NCBI GenBank assembly: GCA_016707445.1
Contig: JADJHR010000001.1
Location: 558,001 to 622,000 of the forward strand
Reading direction: 5' to 3'
Length of the DNA: 64,000 nt
From: Rubrivivax sp.
GTDB lineage: Bacteria > Pseudomonadota > Gammaproteobacteria > Burkholderiales > Burkholderiaceae_C
Shown piece by piece: positions 8,478 through 17,265 of this stretch. The notes beneath the pieces are model-generated. The model saw only the letters and a list, made by a program, of their open reading frames with translations, was not told the origin of the DNA and made no database searches. The position numbers were made by a program, and so were the translations under genes. Each line of letters begins with the position of its first letter. Positions within the stretch are counted from its first letter, which is position 1.

Positions 8478-9800
8478 ATGTCTGCGCCACGTCCCAACAT
8501 CGTCTTCATCGTCGCCGACGATCTCGGATTCGCCGACCTGGGCTGCTATGGCGGCCGCGACGCCCCCTTCGGCGCGGTCTCGCCGGTGCTCGATGGTCTG
8601 GCCGCGAACGGACTGAGATTTACCCAGGGCTACGCCAATTCGCCGGTCTGTTCGCCGACGCGCTTTGCGCTCATGACCGCACGCTGGCAGTACCGGCTGC
8701 GGGGCGCGGCTGAAGAGCCGATCAACAGCAAGAGCCGCGGCAGCACCACGCTGGGGCTGCCGCCCGCACACCCCACGTTGCCGTCGCTGCTGCGCGACGC
8801 CGGCTACCGCAGCGCGCTGATCGGCAAGTGGCATCTGGGCTACCCGCCGAGCTTCGGGCCGCTGCTGTCGGGCTACGACGAATTCTTCGGCCCGATGTCG
8901 GGCGGCGTCGACTACTTCAGCCATTGCGACAGCCGCGGCACCCACGACCTGTGGCAGGGCGAGGACGAACACCCCGAGATCGGCTACCTGACCGACCTCA
9001 TCAGCGACCGCGCGGTCGACTACGTGCAGCGCGTCGGTGGCACCGCCCAGCCCTTCTTCCTCAGCCTGCACTACACGGCGCCGCACTGGCCCTGGGAGAC
9101 GCGCGACGACGCCACGCTGGCCGCCGAGATCAAGGACAACCTGTTCCACCTGCACGGCGGCAACATCCACACCTACCGCCGCATGATCCACCACATGGAC
9201 GAAGGCATCGGTCGCCTGATGGCCGCGCTGCGCCGGCAGGGCATCGAGCGCGACACGCTGGTGGTCTTCACCAGCGACAACGGCGGTGAGCGCTTTTCCG
9301 ACAACTGGCCGCTGGTGGGCGGCAAGATGGACCTCACCGAAGGCGGCATCCGCGTGCCCTGGATCGCACACTGGCCGGCCGCCATCGCACCCGGCGGCGT
9401 GACCGACCAGAATTGCCTGACCATGGACTGGTCGGCCACGATGCTGGCGCTGGGCGGTGCGCAGGCGCACCCGGACTACCCGCTCGACGGCGTGTCGCTG
9501 CAGCCGGTGCTGCAAGACCCGTCGGCCACCTTCGAGCGGCCGCTGTTCTGGCGCATGAACCACCGCGGCCAGCGGGCCTGCCGCATCGGCCGCTGGAAGT
9601 ACCTGCAGGTCGACGGCCACGACTACCTGTTCGACATCCCGGCCGACGAACGTGAACGTGCCAACCTGGCCGCGCGCGAACCGGCGCGCCTGGCGGCGCT
9701 GCGCCAGGCTTGGGCAGCTTGGCAGGACACCATGCCGCCGATACCACAGGATGCGACCGTCAGCCTGGGCTACGGTGTCAAGGACATGCCGCAGCGCTGA
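8478..9800 (+). CDS. sulfatase (arylsulfatase family, Cys type)
   Basis: A 440-residue alkaline-phosphatase-fold sulfatase. The metal-binding start PNIVFIVADDLGFADLG is at residues ~5-21, and the active-site C-x-P-x-R (VCSPTR) supplies the Cys that must be oxidised to formylglycine. Further conserved blocks are GKWHLG, HYTAPHWPW and VVFTSDNGG. No signal peptide is seen, so it is probably cytoplasmic or relies on a different route. It hydrolyses sulfate esters; the substrate cannot be named. Start at the ATG at 8478, since the family begins only a few residues before the PNIV block. gshA follows 84 bases downstream on the same strand. Confidence 0.85.
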   Translation: MSAPRPNIVFIVADDLGFADLGCYGGRDAPFGAVSPVLDGLAANGLRFTQGYANSPVCSPTRFALMTARWQYRLRGAAEEPINSKSRGSTTLGLPPAHPTLPSLLRDAGYRSALIGKWHLGYPPSFGPLLSGYDEFFGPMSGGVDYFSHCDSRGTHDLWQGEDEHPEIGYLTDLISDRAVDYVQRVGGTAQPFFLSLHYTAPHWPWETRDDATLAAEIKDNLFHLHGGNIHTYRRMIHHMDEGIGRLMAALRRQGIERDTLVVFTSDNGGERFSDNWPLVGGKMDLTEGGIRVPWIAHWPAAIAPGGVTDQNCLTMDWSATMLALGGAQAHPDYPLDGVSLQPVLQDPSATFERPLFWRMNHRGQRACRIGRWKYLQVDGHDYLFDIPADERERANLAAREPARLAALRQAWAAWQDTMPPIPQDATVSLGYGVKDMPQR

Positions 9801-9883
9801 CCTTTGATGCGCGCCCAGGCAGCGGGCGCGCAAACCTGCTAAGTTGCGCGCCTTTCGTCGAAACCGCGACCAGGCACCTGCCC

Positions 9884-11404
9884 ATGACCCGTCTTGCCAC
9901 CCGATTGGCCAGTCTTTCCGCCGACCGTCTGCGCGCCATGCGCCGCGGCGTGGAAAAGGAAAGCCTGCGCGTGACGCCGAACAACGGCCTGGCGCTGACC
10001 CCGCATCCGCAGGCGCTGGGCTCGGCGCTGACGCACCCGCACATCACCACCGACTTCAGCGAGTCGCAGCTCGAACTGATCACCGGCGTGCATGCCGACG
10101 CCCTTGCCTGCGAACGCGAGCTGACCGAGATCCACCAGTTTGTCTACCGGGCCATCGGCGACGAGATGCTGTGGGTGGCCAGCATGCCCTGCGGCCTGCC
10201 GCCCGACGAGAACATCCCGATCGGCAGCTACGGCAGCTCCAACGTGGCGCGCGCCAAGAGCGTTTACCGCATGGGCCTGGGCCACCGCTACGGGCGGCGC
10301 ATGCAGACCATCTCGGGCATCCACTACAACTGGTCGCTGCCGGGGCTGAGCAACGACGAGTACTTCGGACTGATCCGCAACTTCCGCCGCCAATCGTTCT
10401 TGCTGCTGCTGCTGTTCGGCGCGTCGCCGGCGGTGTGCAAGACTTTCGTCGAGGGGCGCCCGCACGAACTGCAGCCGCTGGGCGAGGGCGGCAGCCTTTA
10501 CCTGCCGCACGCCACCTCGCTGCGCATGGGGCGGCTGGGCTACCAGAGCGACGCGCAGGCGGCGCTGGCCGTCAGCTTCAACAGCCTGGCCAGCTACGCG
10601 TATTCACTGCACGGCGCGCTGACGCGGCCGCACCCGCCGTACGAGCGCATCGGCATCCGCAGCCTGGGTGGTGACTACAACCAGCTGGCCACCAGCCTGC
10701 TGCAGATCGAGAATGAGTTCTACGGCACCATCCGTCCCAAGCGCGTGATCCATGCGGGCGAGCGGCCCTTGCACGCGCTGCGCGAGCGGGGTGTCGAGTA
10801 CATCGAGGTGCGGCTGATGGACCTCGACCCCTTCGAGCCGGCCGGCATCAACGCCGACACCATGCGCTTTCTCGACATCTTCCTGCTGCACTGCCTGCTG
10901 TCGCACAGCCCGCCCGATTCACCCAAGGAAGGGGTCAGCATTTCGCAGAACCAGCAGCGCACGGCAGTGCGTGGTCGCGAGCCCGGCCTGAGCCTGGAAA
11001 GTCAGGAAGGCGACGTGCCCTTGCTGGGCTGGGCCGAACAACTGCTGCACGAATGCGGGCCGATCGCCGAAGCGGCGGCGCATGCCACCGGTGACGAGCG
11101 TTATCTGCACGCGCTGGAGCGGGCGACGACCGGCTTGCAGCAGATGGACACGCTGCCGTCGGCGCGTGTGCTCGACGCGCTGCAGCGAGATTTCGACAGC
11201 TCGTTCGTTCGTTTCGGGCGCGCGCAGTCGGCGGCCGCGCGCACGCAGTTGCTTTCGCGGCCCTACGACGCCGCGCTGCAGGCGCGTTTCGAAGCCCTGG
11301 CGCGTGAGTCGATCGACAGCCAGCTGGCCATCGAGGCCGCCGATTCGATGCCGTTCGAGCAGTATCGGCAGGAGTACCTGGCGCCCGAGCGGCTGGGGCG
11401 CTGA
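9884..11404 (+). CDS. gshA: glutamate--cysteine ligase
   Basis: A 506-residue enzyme of the Escherichia coli type (GshA, class 1), catalysing ATP-dependent joining of glutamate and cysteine, the first step of glutathione synthesis in the cytoplasm. Characteristic blocks are RGVEKESLRVT near the N-terminus, TTDFSESQLELIT, the YGSSNVARAK segment, the ISGIHYNWSLP block, and the YIEVRLMDLDPFEP block near the C-terminal third. Length is close to the usual ~510-520. The start ATG at 9884 fits the family's N-terminus. The gene lies downstream of the sulfatase on the same strand and ends 40 bases before the convergent indolepyruvate oxidoreductase. Confidence 0.95.
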   Translation: MTRLATRLASLSADRLRAMRRGVEKESLRVTPNNGLALTPHPQALGSALTHPHITTDFSESQLELITGVHADALACERELTEIHQFVYRAIGDEMLWVASMPCGLPPDENIPIGSYGSSNVARAKSVYRMGLGHRYGRRMQTISGIHYNWSLPGLSNDEYFGLIRNFRRQSFLLLLLFGASPAVCKTFVEGRPHELQPLGEGGSLYLPHATSLRMGRLGYQSDAQAALAVSFNSLASYAYSLHGALTRPHPPYERIGIRSLGGDYNQLATSLLQIENEFYGTIRPKRVIHAGERPLHALRERGVEYIEVRLMDLDPFEPAGINADTMRFLDIFLLHCLLSHSPPDSPKEGVSISQNQQRTAVRGREPGLSLESQEGDVPLLGWAEQLLHECGPIAEAAAHATGDERYLHALERATTGLQQMDTLPSARVLDALQRDFDSSFVRFGRAQSAAARTQLLSRPYDAALQARFEALARESIDSQLAIEAADSMPFEQYRQEYLAPERLGR

Positions 11405-11444
11405 GCGCTGACGACAGCACCTTCCGCGGCCGCGTCGCACACCC

Positions 11445-13073
11445 TCAACCCCCGACCACCGCAATGCCCTTGAACTGACCGGCTGCCGCCGTGGCCGGCG
11501 GCCGCGGATGCCGCGCCGGGTCCCAGCGGTGCAGCAGTTCGGCCTCGCGCGCACGCGCCAGCGCCACGTTGGCCAGCTTGACATGGCCGAAGCCGCGCAT
11601 CGTCAGCGGCAGCCGCGCGATCGCAATCGCGGTCGGCAGTCGATCGCGCTCGAGCGATGCCGCCAGTTCGGCCACACGATTCTCGAAGTCGACGATCAGC
11701 TGGCGCTCCAGGCGGCGTTCTTCGCTGCGGCCGAACAGGTCCAGTGCCGTTCCGCGCAAGGCCTTGCCATGCGCCAGCAGCTTCAGCGCCGGCAGCAGCC
11801 AGGGGCCGAGGGTGATCTTGCGCGGCGGCTGGCCGTTCTTCGGCCTGGCCAGCAGCGGCGGTGCCATGTGGAAGGCCAGTTGCAGCTCACCCTCGAACTG
11901 GTCGTGCAAAGCGCGCTGAAAGCTGCCGTCGGTATACAGCCGCGCCACTTCGTACTCGTCCTTGTAGCTCATCAGCTTGAACAGGCTGCGCGCAACGGCC
12001 TGGGTGAAGGGCAGGGCAGGATCATCGTTCAGCGCCTGTTCGCGCGCCTGGGCGCCACGCACGCAACGTTCGAAACGATCGGCCCAGGCCGCGTTCTGCC
12101 AGGCACTCAGGTGGACGCGCGCGCGTCCGATCAGCGCCGCCAGGCTCTCCGTGACGACGTCTTCGTCGGTCGACGGCTCGCGCCACGCGGTCAGCGCCGC
12201 CGGGTCGGCCGCCGCCAGCCGGCCCAGCGACAGCGCCAGCTGATTCGTGGCCACTGCCACGCCGTTCAGTTCGATCGCGCGCTGCAGCGCGGGCAGGGCT
12301 ACCGGCACCAGGCCACGCTGCCAGGCAAAGCCCAGGGCGACGATGTTCGACGTGATGGTGTCGCCCAGAAAGTCCTGCGCCAGCGACTGTGCGTCGAAGG
12401 TCTGCACGCGTTCGGCACCGGCCGCATGCTGCAGCTTGGCCAGCAGCTCGGCCAGGTGCAGTTCGGCGTCGGGCTTGCGCACGCTCTCGGCGACCGGGAT
12501 CGGGTGCTGGTTGGCCAGGATGCGCGTGCGGCCATGGCGCACGGTCTGCAGTGCGTCGGCTGAAGCCGCCACCACCAGGTCGCAGGCCAGCACCGCGTCG
12601 GCCTGTTGCGCGTCGATGCGCACCTGGTTCAATGCGGCCGGGTCGGCGGCCAGACGAACGAAGCTCAGCACCGCGCCGCCTTTCTGCGCAAAGCCCATGA
12701 AGTCGAGCACGCTGGCGCTGTGGCCCTGCAGGTGCGCGGCCATGGTCACCAGCGCGCCCACGGTCACCACGCCGGTGCCGCCGACGCCGGTGACCAGCAG
12801 GTCGTAAGGGCCGGTCCAGGCGTGCGGCGCCGGCAGTGGCAGCGCCTGCACGCGCTGCAGGAAGTCGTCGCGCCGCGCCGTCAGCAGCCCCGAATGCTTG
12901 CGCGGCTGACCGCCGGTCACGCTCACGAAGCTGGGGCAGAAGCCCTTGGCGCAGCTGTAGTCCTTGTTGCAGCTGCTCTGGTCGATGTGGCGCTTGCGCC
13001 CCAGCGGCGTTTCCAGCGGCAGCACGGCCACGCAGTTGCTCTGCACGCCGCAGTCGCCGCAGCCTTCGCACAC
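11445..13073 (-). CDS. indolepyruvate ferredoxin oxidoreductase, ferredoxin and gamma part (after frameshift)
   Basis: The downstream part of the fused indolepyruvate (2-oxoacid) ferredoxin oxidoreductase. It opens inside the iron-sulfur cluster region: CEGCGDCGVQSNC followed by CNKDYSCAKGFCPSF supply Cys ligands for 4Fe-4S clusters. Then comes the gamma domain (GVGGTGVVTVGALVTMAA...), followed by a C-terminal DUF6537-type region with LRKITLGPWLLPALK-like sequence. The apparent start at 13073 (GTG) is internal to the family; the real N-terminal part is at 12923-15010. One extra G in GAGCGGTG (minus strand, at ~13076) restores INEAVCEGCGDC and a single ~1189-residue enzyme. Confidence 0.75.
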   Translation of the reverse strand: MCEGCGDCGVQSNCVAVLPLETPLGRKRHIDQSSCNKDYSCAKGFCPSFVSVTGGQPRKHSGLLTARRDDFLQRVQALPLPAPHAWTGPYDLLVTGVGGTGVVTVGALVTMAAHLQGHSASVLDFMGFAQKGGAVLSFVRLAADPAALNQVRIDAQQADAVLACDLVVAASADALQTVRHGRTRILANQHPIPVAESVRKPDAELHLAELLAKLQHAAGAERVQTFDAQSLAQDFLGDTITSNIVALGFAWQRGLVPVALPALQRAIELNGVAVATNQLALSLGRLAAADPAALTAWREPSTDEDVVTESLAALIGRARVHLSAWQNAAWADRFERCVRGAQAREQALNDDPALPFTQAVARSLFKLMSYKDEYEVARLYTDGSFQRALHDQFEGELQLAFHMAPPLLARPKNGQPPRKITLGPWLLPALKLLAHGKALRGTALDLFGRSEERRLERQLIVDFENRVAELAASLERDRLPTAIAIARLPLTMRGFGHVKLANVALARAREAELLHRWDPARHPRPPATAAAGQFKGIAVVGG

Positions 13074-15010
13074 CGCTCGTTGATGAACAGACGCTTCGGC
13101 GGGTCGGCCAGTTCGCCCTTCTTGCGCCGGCGCCGCTTTTCGGCCGCACAGGTCTGCTCGTAGATCAGCACCGTGACGCCTTGCATCTCGCGCAATCGGC
13201 GCTGCACGGCATCGAGCTCGGCGCGGTCGTGGAACTCGGTGCCGGCCGGAAAGCGGCTCTTGATGGCGTCGTACTTGCCGATGTCGTCGCTGAGCACGAC
13301 GACGCAGCGCACGCCTTCGCTTTCGACCTGGCGCGCGATGGCGTCGACGCTGATCGTGCCGTCCACCGGCTGGCCGCCGGTCATCGCCACCGCGTCGTTG
13401 TAGAGGATCTTGTAGGTGATGTTGGCCTTGGCCGCCACCGCCTGCCGGATCGCCAGATAGCCCGAGTGGTAGTAGGTGCCGTCACCCAGGTTCTGGAAGA
13501 CATGCGGCACCTGCGTGAACATCGCGTGCGATACCCAGTCGACGCCTTCGCCGCCCATCTGGATCAGACCTTCGGTGCTGCGCTCCATCCAGTTGGCCAT
13601 GAAGTGGCAGCCGATGCCGGCGCGCGCATGGCTGCCTTCGGGCACCCGGGTGCTGATGTTGTGCGGGCAGCCGGCGCAGAAGTAGGGCTGGCGCTTGACC
13701 GCATCGGCGATGTTCGAGAGCAGTTCGGGCACGGTGAAGTCGCGCACGTGCTCGTGGCGGTCAAGCGATTGATCGTGACGCGCCAGCCAGGCGGCCAGCG
13801 CCTCGATCAGGCGCGACGGCCGCAGCTCACCGGTGGCGCTGAGCAGCGGCTGCCCCAACGCGTCGCTCTTGCCGACGATGCGCGGCCGCACGGCGTCGTT
13901 GTAGAACAGCTGGCGCAGCTGGGCTTCGACCAGGCCGGCTTTCTCCTCGATCACCAGCACCTCGTCCAGGCCCTTGCAGAACTCGCGCAGGCTGCTCGTC
14001 TCGACCGGAAACACCAGCCCCAGCTTGCGCACGCGAACGCCGGCCGTGGCCAGCTGCTGAGGTGTCAGTTGCAGCCGGCGCAAGACCTCGATGAAGTCGT
14101 GATGGGCCTTGCCGGCAGTGACGATGCCCACGCGCGCCTGCGGCGCCACGATGATGTCGCGGTCGATGCGGTTGACGCGTGCAAAGGCCGCCACCGCAGC
14201 CAGCTTGTCGGCCAGCCGCGTCTCGATACGCAGCGACGGCAGGTCGGGCCAGCGGTAGTGCAGCCCGTCGGGCGGTGCGGCATGTGCGGTGGCAGCCGCC
14301 ACGGCATCGGCAGCCAGCCAGGTGGCGGCACGTGCGTGGATCAGGTCGAGGTCGATCGTCGAGCCACTTTCGACCACCTCAGACGGCGAGGTCATCGCCA
14401 CCCAGGCGCCGCTGTAGCGCGACAGCGCATAGCCGTAGAGTCCGAACTCGACCAGGTCGGCCACGCTGGACGGTGCCAGCACAGGCAGACCCCAGGCCTG
14501 GAACACGGCGTCACTCTGGTGCGGCATCGAGCTCGACACGCAGCCATGATCGTCGCCGGCCACCACCAGCACGCCGCCATGCGGCGAGCTGCCGTAGGCA
14601 TTGCCGTGGCGCAGCGCATCACCGGCGCGGTCCACGCCCGGGCCCTTGCCGTACCACATCGCGAACACGCCGTCGCAACGGCGCTCGGGGTCGGATTCGA
14701 CGCGCTGCGTGCCCAGCACCGCGGTGGCGGCCAGCTCTTCGTTGACCGCCGGCAGAAAGCGCAAACCGGCTTGCGTGAAACGTTCACCCGCCTTCCATAC
14801 CGCCAGGTCCACCGCGCCTAGCGGCGATCCGCGGTAGCCGCTGAGAAAGCCCTGTGTGCTCATACCCGCCGCCCGGTCGCGCCGCGCCTGCATCAGCATC
14901 ACACGCAGCAGGGCCTGGGTGCCGGTCAGGTAGACCTTGCCCTGCGCAGCCCAGAGGCTGTCGGACAGCGCGTAATCGGGGCGGGCCAAAGGGGGGGCAT
15001 CGGTGGCCAT
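12923..15010 (-). CDS. indolepyruvate ferredoxin oxidoreductase, alpha (TPP) part (before frameshift)
   Basis: The N-terminal part of the enzyme that oxidatively decarboxylates arylpyruvates, such as indolepyruvate, to acyl-CoA with transfer of electrons to ferredoxin. It contains the pyrimidine-binding domain (QGFLSGYRGSPLG...NEELAAT) and the TPP/Mg-binding segment (FCAGCPHN, GIGCHFMANWM, MGGEGVDWV, NLGDGTYYHSG, NITYKILYNDAVAMTGGQP). Start at 15010 (MATDAPPLARP) because AGGAG lies 6 bases upstream. After RLFINE the frame is lost at ~13076 and a stop follows after ~45 foreign residues; the iron-sulfur and gamma parts continue at 11445-13073. It may be one gene broken by a sequencing deletion. 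Confidence 0.75.
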   Translation of the reverse strand: MATDAPPLARPDYALSDSLWAAQGKVYLTGTQALLRVMLMQARRDRAAGMSTQGFLSGYRGSPLGAVDLAVWKAGERFTQAGLRFLPAVNEELAATAVLGTQRVESDPERRCDGVFAMWYGKGPGVDRAGDALRHGNAYGSSPHGGVLVVAGDDHGCVSSSMPHQSDAVFQAWGLPVLAPSSVADLVEFGLYGYALSRYSGAWVAMTSPSEVVESGSTIDLDLIHARAATWLAADAVAAATAHAAPPDGLHYRWPDLPSLRIETRLADKLAAVAAFARVNRIDRDIIVAPQARVGIVTAGKAHHDFIEVLRRLQLTPQQLATAGVRVRKLGLVFPVETSSLREFCKGLDEVLVIEEKAGLVEAQLRQLFYNDAVRPRIVGKSDALGQPLLSATGELRPSRLIEALAAWLARHDQSLDRHEHVRDFTVPELLSNIADAVKRQPYFCAGCPHNISTRVPEGSHARAGIGCHFMANWMERSTEGLIQMGGEGVDWVSHAMFTQVPHVFQNLGDGTYYHSGYLAIRQAVAAKANITYKILYNDAVAMTGGQPVDGTISVDAIARQVESEGVRCVVVLSDDIGKYDAIKSRFPAGTEFHDRAELDAVQRRLREMQGVTVLIYEQTCAAEKRRRRKKGELADPPKRLFINERCAKAAATAACRATAWPCCRWKRRWGASATSTRAAATRTTAAPRASAPAS

Positions 15011-15126
15011 GGGGGCTCCTGCGAGCAAGGGTGTCAATGGTGGACGCTCCAGCACGATCGCGTCGGCGATGATGCCGTCTGCCAGAGGCTGCAGGCGCCC
15101 GCCAGAGCCTGCAACAGGGGTATCGC

Positions 15127-15852
15127 ATGCACGACCACCGACTTGACGATCAGTCACCCGAACTCTGCCGGCTGCGCAACGACCTCGCGGTCGCCTTGCG
15201 CGCCGCGGCACGGCATGGCCTGTCCGAAGGCGTGTGCAACCACTTCAGCGTCGAGCTGCCCGACGACTCAGGTCGTTTCCTGCTCAACCCGCAGGGTCTG
15301 ATGTGGCAGGAGGTGACTGCAAACGACATCGTGCTGGTCGATGGTGGCGGCCAGGTGCTGGCCGGCCGCCATCCGGTGGAGTCGACGGCGATGTTCATCC
15401 ATGCGGCGATCCATCGCATCGCGCGCAAGGCCTGTGTGCTGCACACCCACATGCCGTATGGCACCGCGATGAGCCTGACGGCAGAACGGGCGCTGGACAC
15501 CCGGCTGTCGCAGAACGCGATGCGCTTTCACGACCGCGTGGCCTTCGATGCGCACTACAACGGGCTGGCGCTCGACGCGACCGAAGGCGAGCGCATTGCG
15601 CGCGCGATGCAGGGCGCCGACGTGGTGTTCCTGGGCAACCATGGGGTGATCGTCTGCGGCAGCCGCATCGACCATGCCTACGACGACCTGTACTACCTGG
15701 AACGTGCCTGCCAGGTGCAGGTGCTGGCGGCGTCGACGGGGCGCCGCCTGGTTCCGGTGAATACCGACCTGGCGCGCCGTGTGGGCGAGCAGACACGCGG
15801 CGAACGCCTGCAATCCGAACTGTTCTTCCAGGCGCTTCGGCGCACGGTCTGA
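15127..15852 (+). CDS. class II aldolase/adducin family protein
   Basis: A 241-residue protein of the class II aldolase/adducin fold (fuculose-phosphate aldolase relatives). The zinc-binding His pair appears in VLHTHMPYGTAM and a third His in FLGNHGVIVCG; the N-terminal GLSEGVCNHFSVEL block binds the substrate phosphate or carboxylate in the family. Likely a zinc-dependent cytoplasmic aldolase or decarboxylase; the substrate is unknown, and several members without a proven sugar-phosphate substrate have this sequence style. Starts at ATG 15127, 116 bases from the divergent oxidoreductase start. The next gene (DUF2277) follows 10 bases after its stop. Confidence 0.8.
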   Translation: MHDHRLDDQSPELCRLRNDLAVALRAAARHGLSEGVCNHFSVELPDDSGRFLLNPQGLMWQEVTANDIVLVDGGGQVLAGRHPVESTAMFIHAAIHRIARKACVLHTHMPYGTAMSLTAERALDTRLSQNAMRFHDRVAFDAHYNGLALDATEGERIARAMQGADVVFLGNHGVIVCGSRIDHAYDDLYYLERACQVQVLAASTGRRLVPVNTDLARRVGEQTRGERLQSELFFQALRRTV

Positions 15853-15862
15853 AGGTCGCATC

Positions 15863-16141
15863 ATGTGCCGCAACATTCGCACGTTGTTCAATTTCGAGCC
15901 CCCGGCCAGCGAGCAGGAGTTGCGCGCTGCCGCGCTGCAGTTCGTGCGCAAGCTGAGCGGCTTCAACGCGCCGTCACGCGCCAACGAAGCTGCTTTCGAA
16001 ATGGCGGTGCAAGAGGTCACGGCCTCGGCGCAGCGCCTGATCGCCAACCTGGTCACCCACACCGGGCCGCGTGACCGCGAGACTGAAGTCGCGCGACTGC
16101 GCGAGCGGTCGCGGCAGCGCTTCGGCCCGGGCGCGCGCTGA
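15863..16141 (+). CDS. DUF2277 family protein
   Basis: A 92-residue protein matching DUF2277 along its full length: it begins MCRNIRTLFNFEPPAS, the invariant start of that family, followed by ALQFVRKLSGFNAPSRANEAAF and a basic C-terminus. The function of the family is unknown. It begins 10 bases after the class II aldolase stop, so both are probably in one transcript. The stop is followed by a short intergenic stretch with a T run (16148-16153) and the convergent YciH gene. Confidence 0.85.
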   Translation: MCRNIRTLFNFEPPASEQELRAAALQFVRKLSGFNAPSRANEAAFEMAVQEVTASAQRLIANLVTHTGPRDRETEVARLRERSRQRFGPGAR

Positions 16142-16185
16142 TCCTGCTTTTTTCGCTACGAGCTCGACCCCTGCTTCGTCGCGGC

Positions 16186-16554
16186 TCAGCCGCCAGCGCT
16201 CTTGGCCTTGAAACCCTGTTGCAGCAGCGCTGCCAGCACGCGGTCGCGATGATCGCCCTGGATTTCGATCACACCGTCCTTGACCGTGCCGCCGCTGCCA
16301 CAGGTGCTGCGCAGCTGCTTGCCGAGCGCCGCCAGTTCGGCATCGACCAGCGACAGTCCGCGCACCAGGGTCACGGTCTTGCCGCCGCGGCCCTTGCTTT
16401 CGCGGCTGACGCGGGCGATGCCATTACCGGCCGGGCGTGCGGCTGCCGCCAGTGCCTTGCAGCGGCAGTCGGCCATGGCCTGGTGGCAATCGGGGCACAG
16501 CCGGCCGAGGTCGGTGCTGTAGACCAGCCGGGTGGGTGAAGCAGGGCTGCGCAT
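16186..16554 (-). CDS. yciH: translation initiation factor Sui1/YciH
   Basis: A 122-residue protein with the eIF1/SUI1 fold at the C-terminus (TVTLVRGLSLVDAELAALGKQL...GGTVKDGVIEIQGDHRDRV), which in bacteria is called YciH and is thought to influence translation start fidelity. N-terminal to it are Cys pairs (LCPDCHQAMADCRC) that resemble a small zinc site, common in this branch. The start at 16554 (MRSPASPTRLVYSTD) is supported by family length. The gene converges with the DUF2277 gene and diverges from hemolysin III. Confidence 0.9.
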   Translation of the reverse strand: MRSPASPTRLVYSTDLGRLCPDCHQAMADCRCKALAAAARPAGNGIARVSRESKGRGGKTVTLVRGLSLVDAELAALGKQLRSTCGSGGTVKDGVIEIQGDHRDRVLAALLQQGFKAKSAGG

Positions 16555-16602
16555 GCCGGCATTCTGCGGCAGGTGCTTACCGCATCGGTTAGGCTGTGCG
16601 GG

Positions 16603-17262
16603 ATGAATCCGTCCGCCGTTGCCGTCCCCTTGCACGCCGAGCGTGCCCAAACCCTGGGCGAGGAGATCGCCAACGCCATCAGCCACGGCCTGGGTTTTCT
16701 TCTGGCGCTGGCCGCGCTGCCGATCCTGGTGCTGCACAGCCAGGGGCCGTCGGCAGTGGTCGGGGCGAGCTTGTTTGCCGTCACCATGATGCTGCTGTAC
16801 GGCGTGTCGACGCTGTACCACGCGCTGCCCAGGGGGCGCGCCAAACGCTGGTTCAACCGGCTGGACCATGCGGCGATCTTCGTCTTCATCGCCGGCAGCT
16901 ACACGCCGTTCACGCTGGGCGTGCTGAGCGGGCCCTGGGGCTGGTCGCTGTTCGGCGTGGTCTGGGGCATCGCCACGCTGGGGGTCACGCTCAAGCTGAT
17001 CGACCGCTGGCGCCACCCGCTGTGGTCGACCGGCCTCTACCTGGCCATGGGCTGGGTGGTGCTGGCGGCGTTGGCGCCGTTGATCGATCGCATGCCGGCT
17101 GCCGGCCTGGCCTGGCTGCTGGCCGGTGGCTTGTCGTACACGCTGGGGGCGGTGGTGTTCAGCTTCGATTCGCGCTGGCGCTATGCGCACGCGTTGTGGC
17201 ATCTGTTCGTGCTGGGCGGCAGCGCCTGCCACTTCATTGCCGTGCTGCATTACGCCAGCTGA
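16603..17262 (+). CDS. hemolysin III family (PAQR-type) membrane protein
   Basis: A 219-residue integral inner-membrane protein with about seven hydrophobic segments. Family marks are GEEIANAISHGLGF near the N-terminus, YGVSTLYHAL, LDHAAIFVFIAGSYTPF and the final ALWHLFVLGGSACHFIAV. The conserved His, Ser and Asp around these blocks form the putative metal-binding site of PAQR/CREST proteins. Called hemolysin III by homology (TrhA/YqfA in Escherichia coli, implicated in membrane energetics); true haemolysis is not implied. Its stop lies 3 bases before the start of the following flavoprotein gene. Confidence 0.9.
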   Translation: MNPSAVAVPLHAERAQTLGEEIANAISHGLGFLLALAALPILVLHSQGPSAVVGASLFAVTMMLLYGVSTLYHALPRGRAKRWFNRLDHAAIFVFIAGSYTPFTLGVLSGPWGWSLFGVVWGIATLGVTLKLIDRWRHPLWSTGLYLAMGWVVLAALAPLIDRMPAAGLAWLLAGGLSYTLGAVVFSFDSRWRYAHALWHLFVLGGSACHFIAVLHYAS

Positions 17263-17265
17263 AGC

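Noticed and set aside
12836..14821. Long open frame opposite the indolepyruvate oxidoreductase
   Set aside because: Shadow of the high-GC gene on the other strand; low-complexity Arg/His/Ala-rich product with no family.
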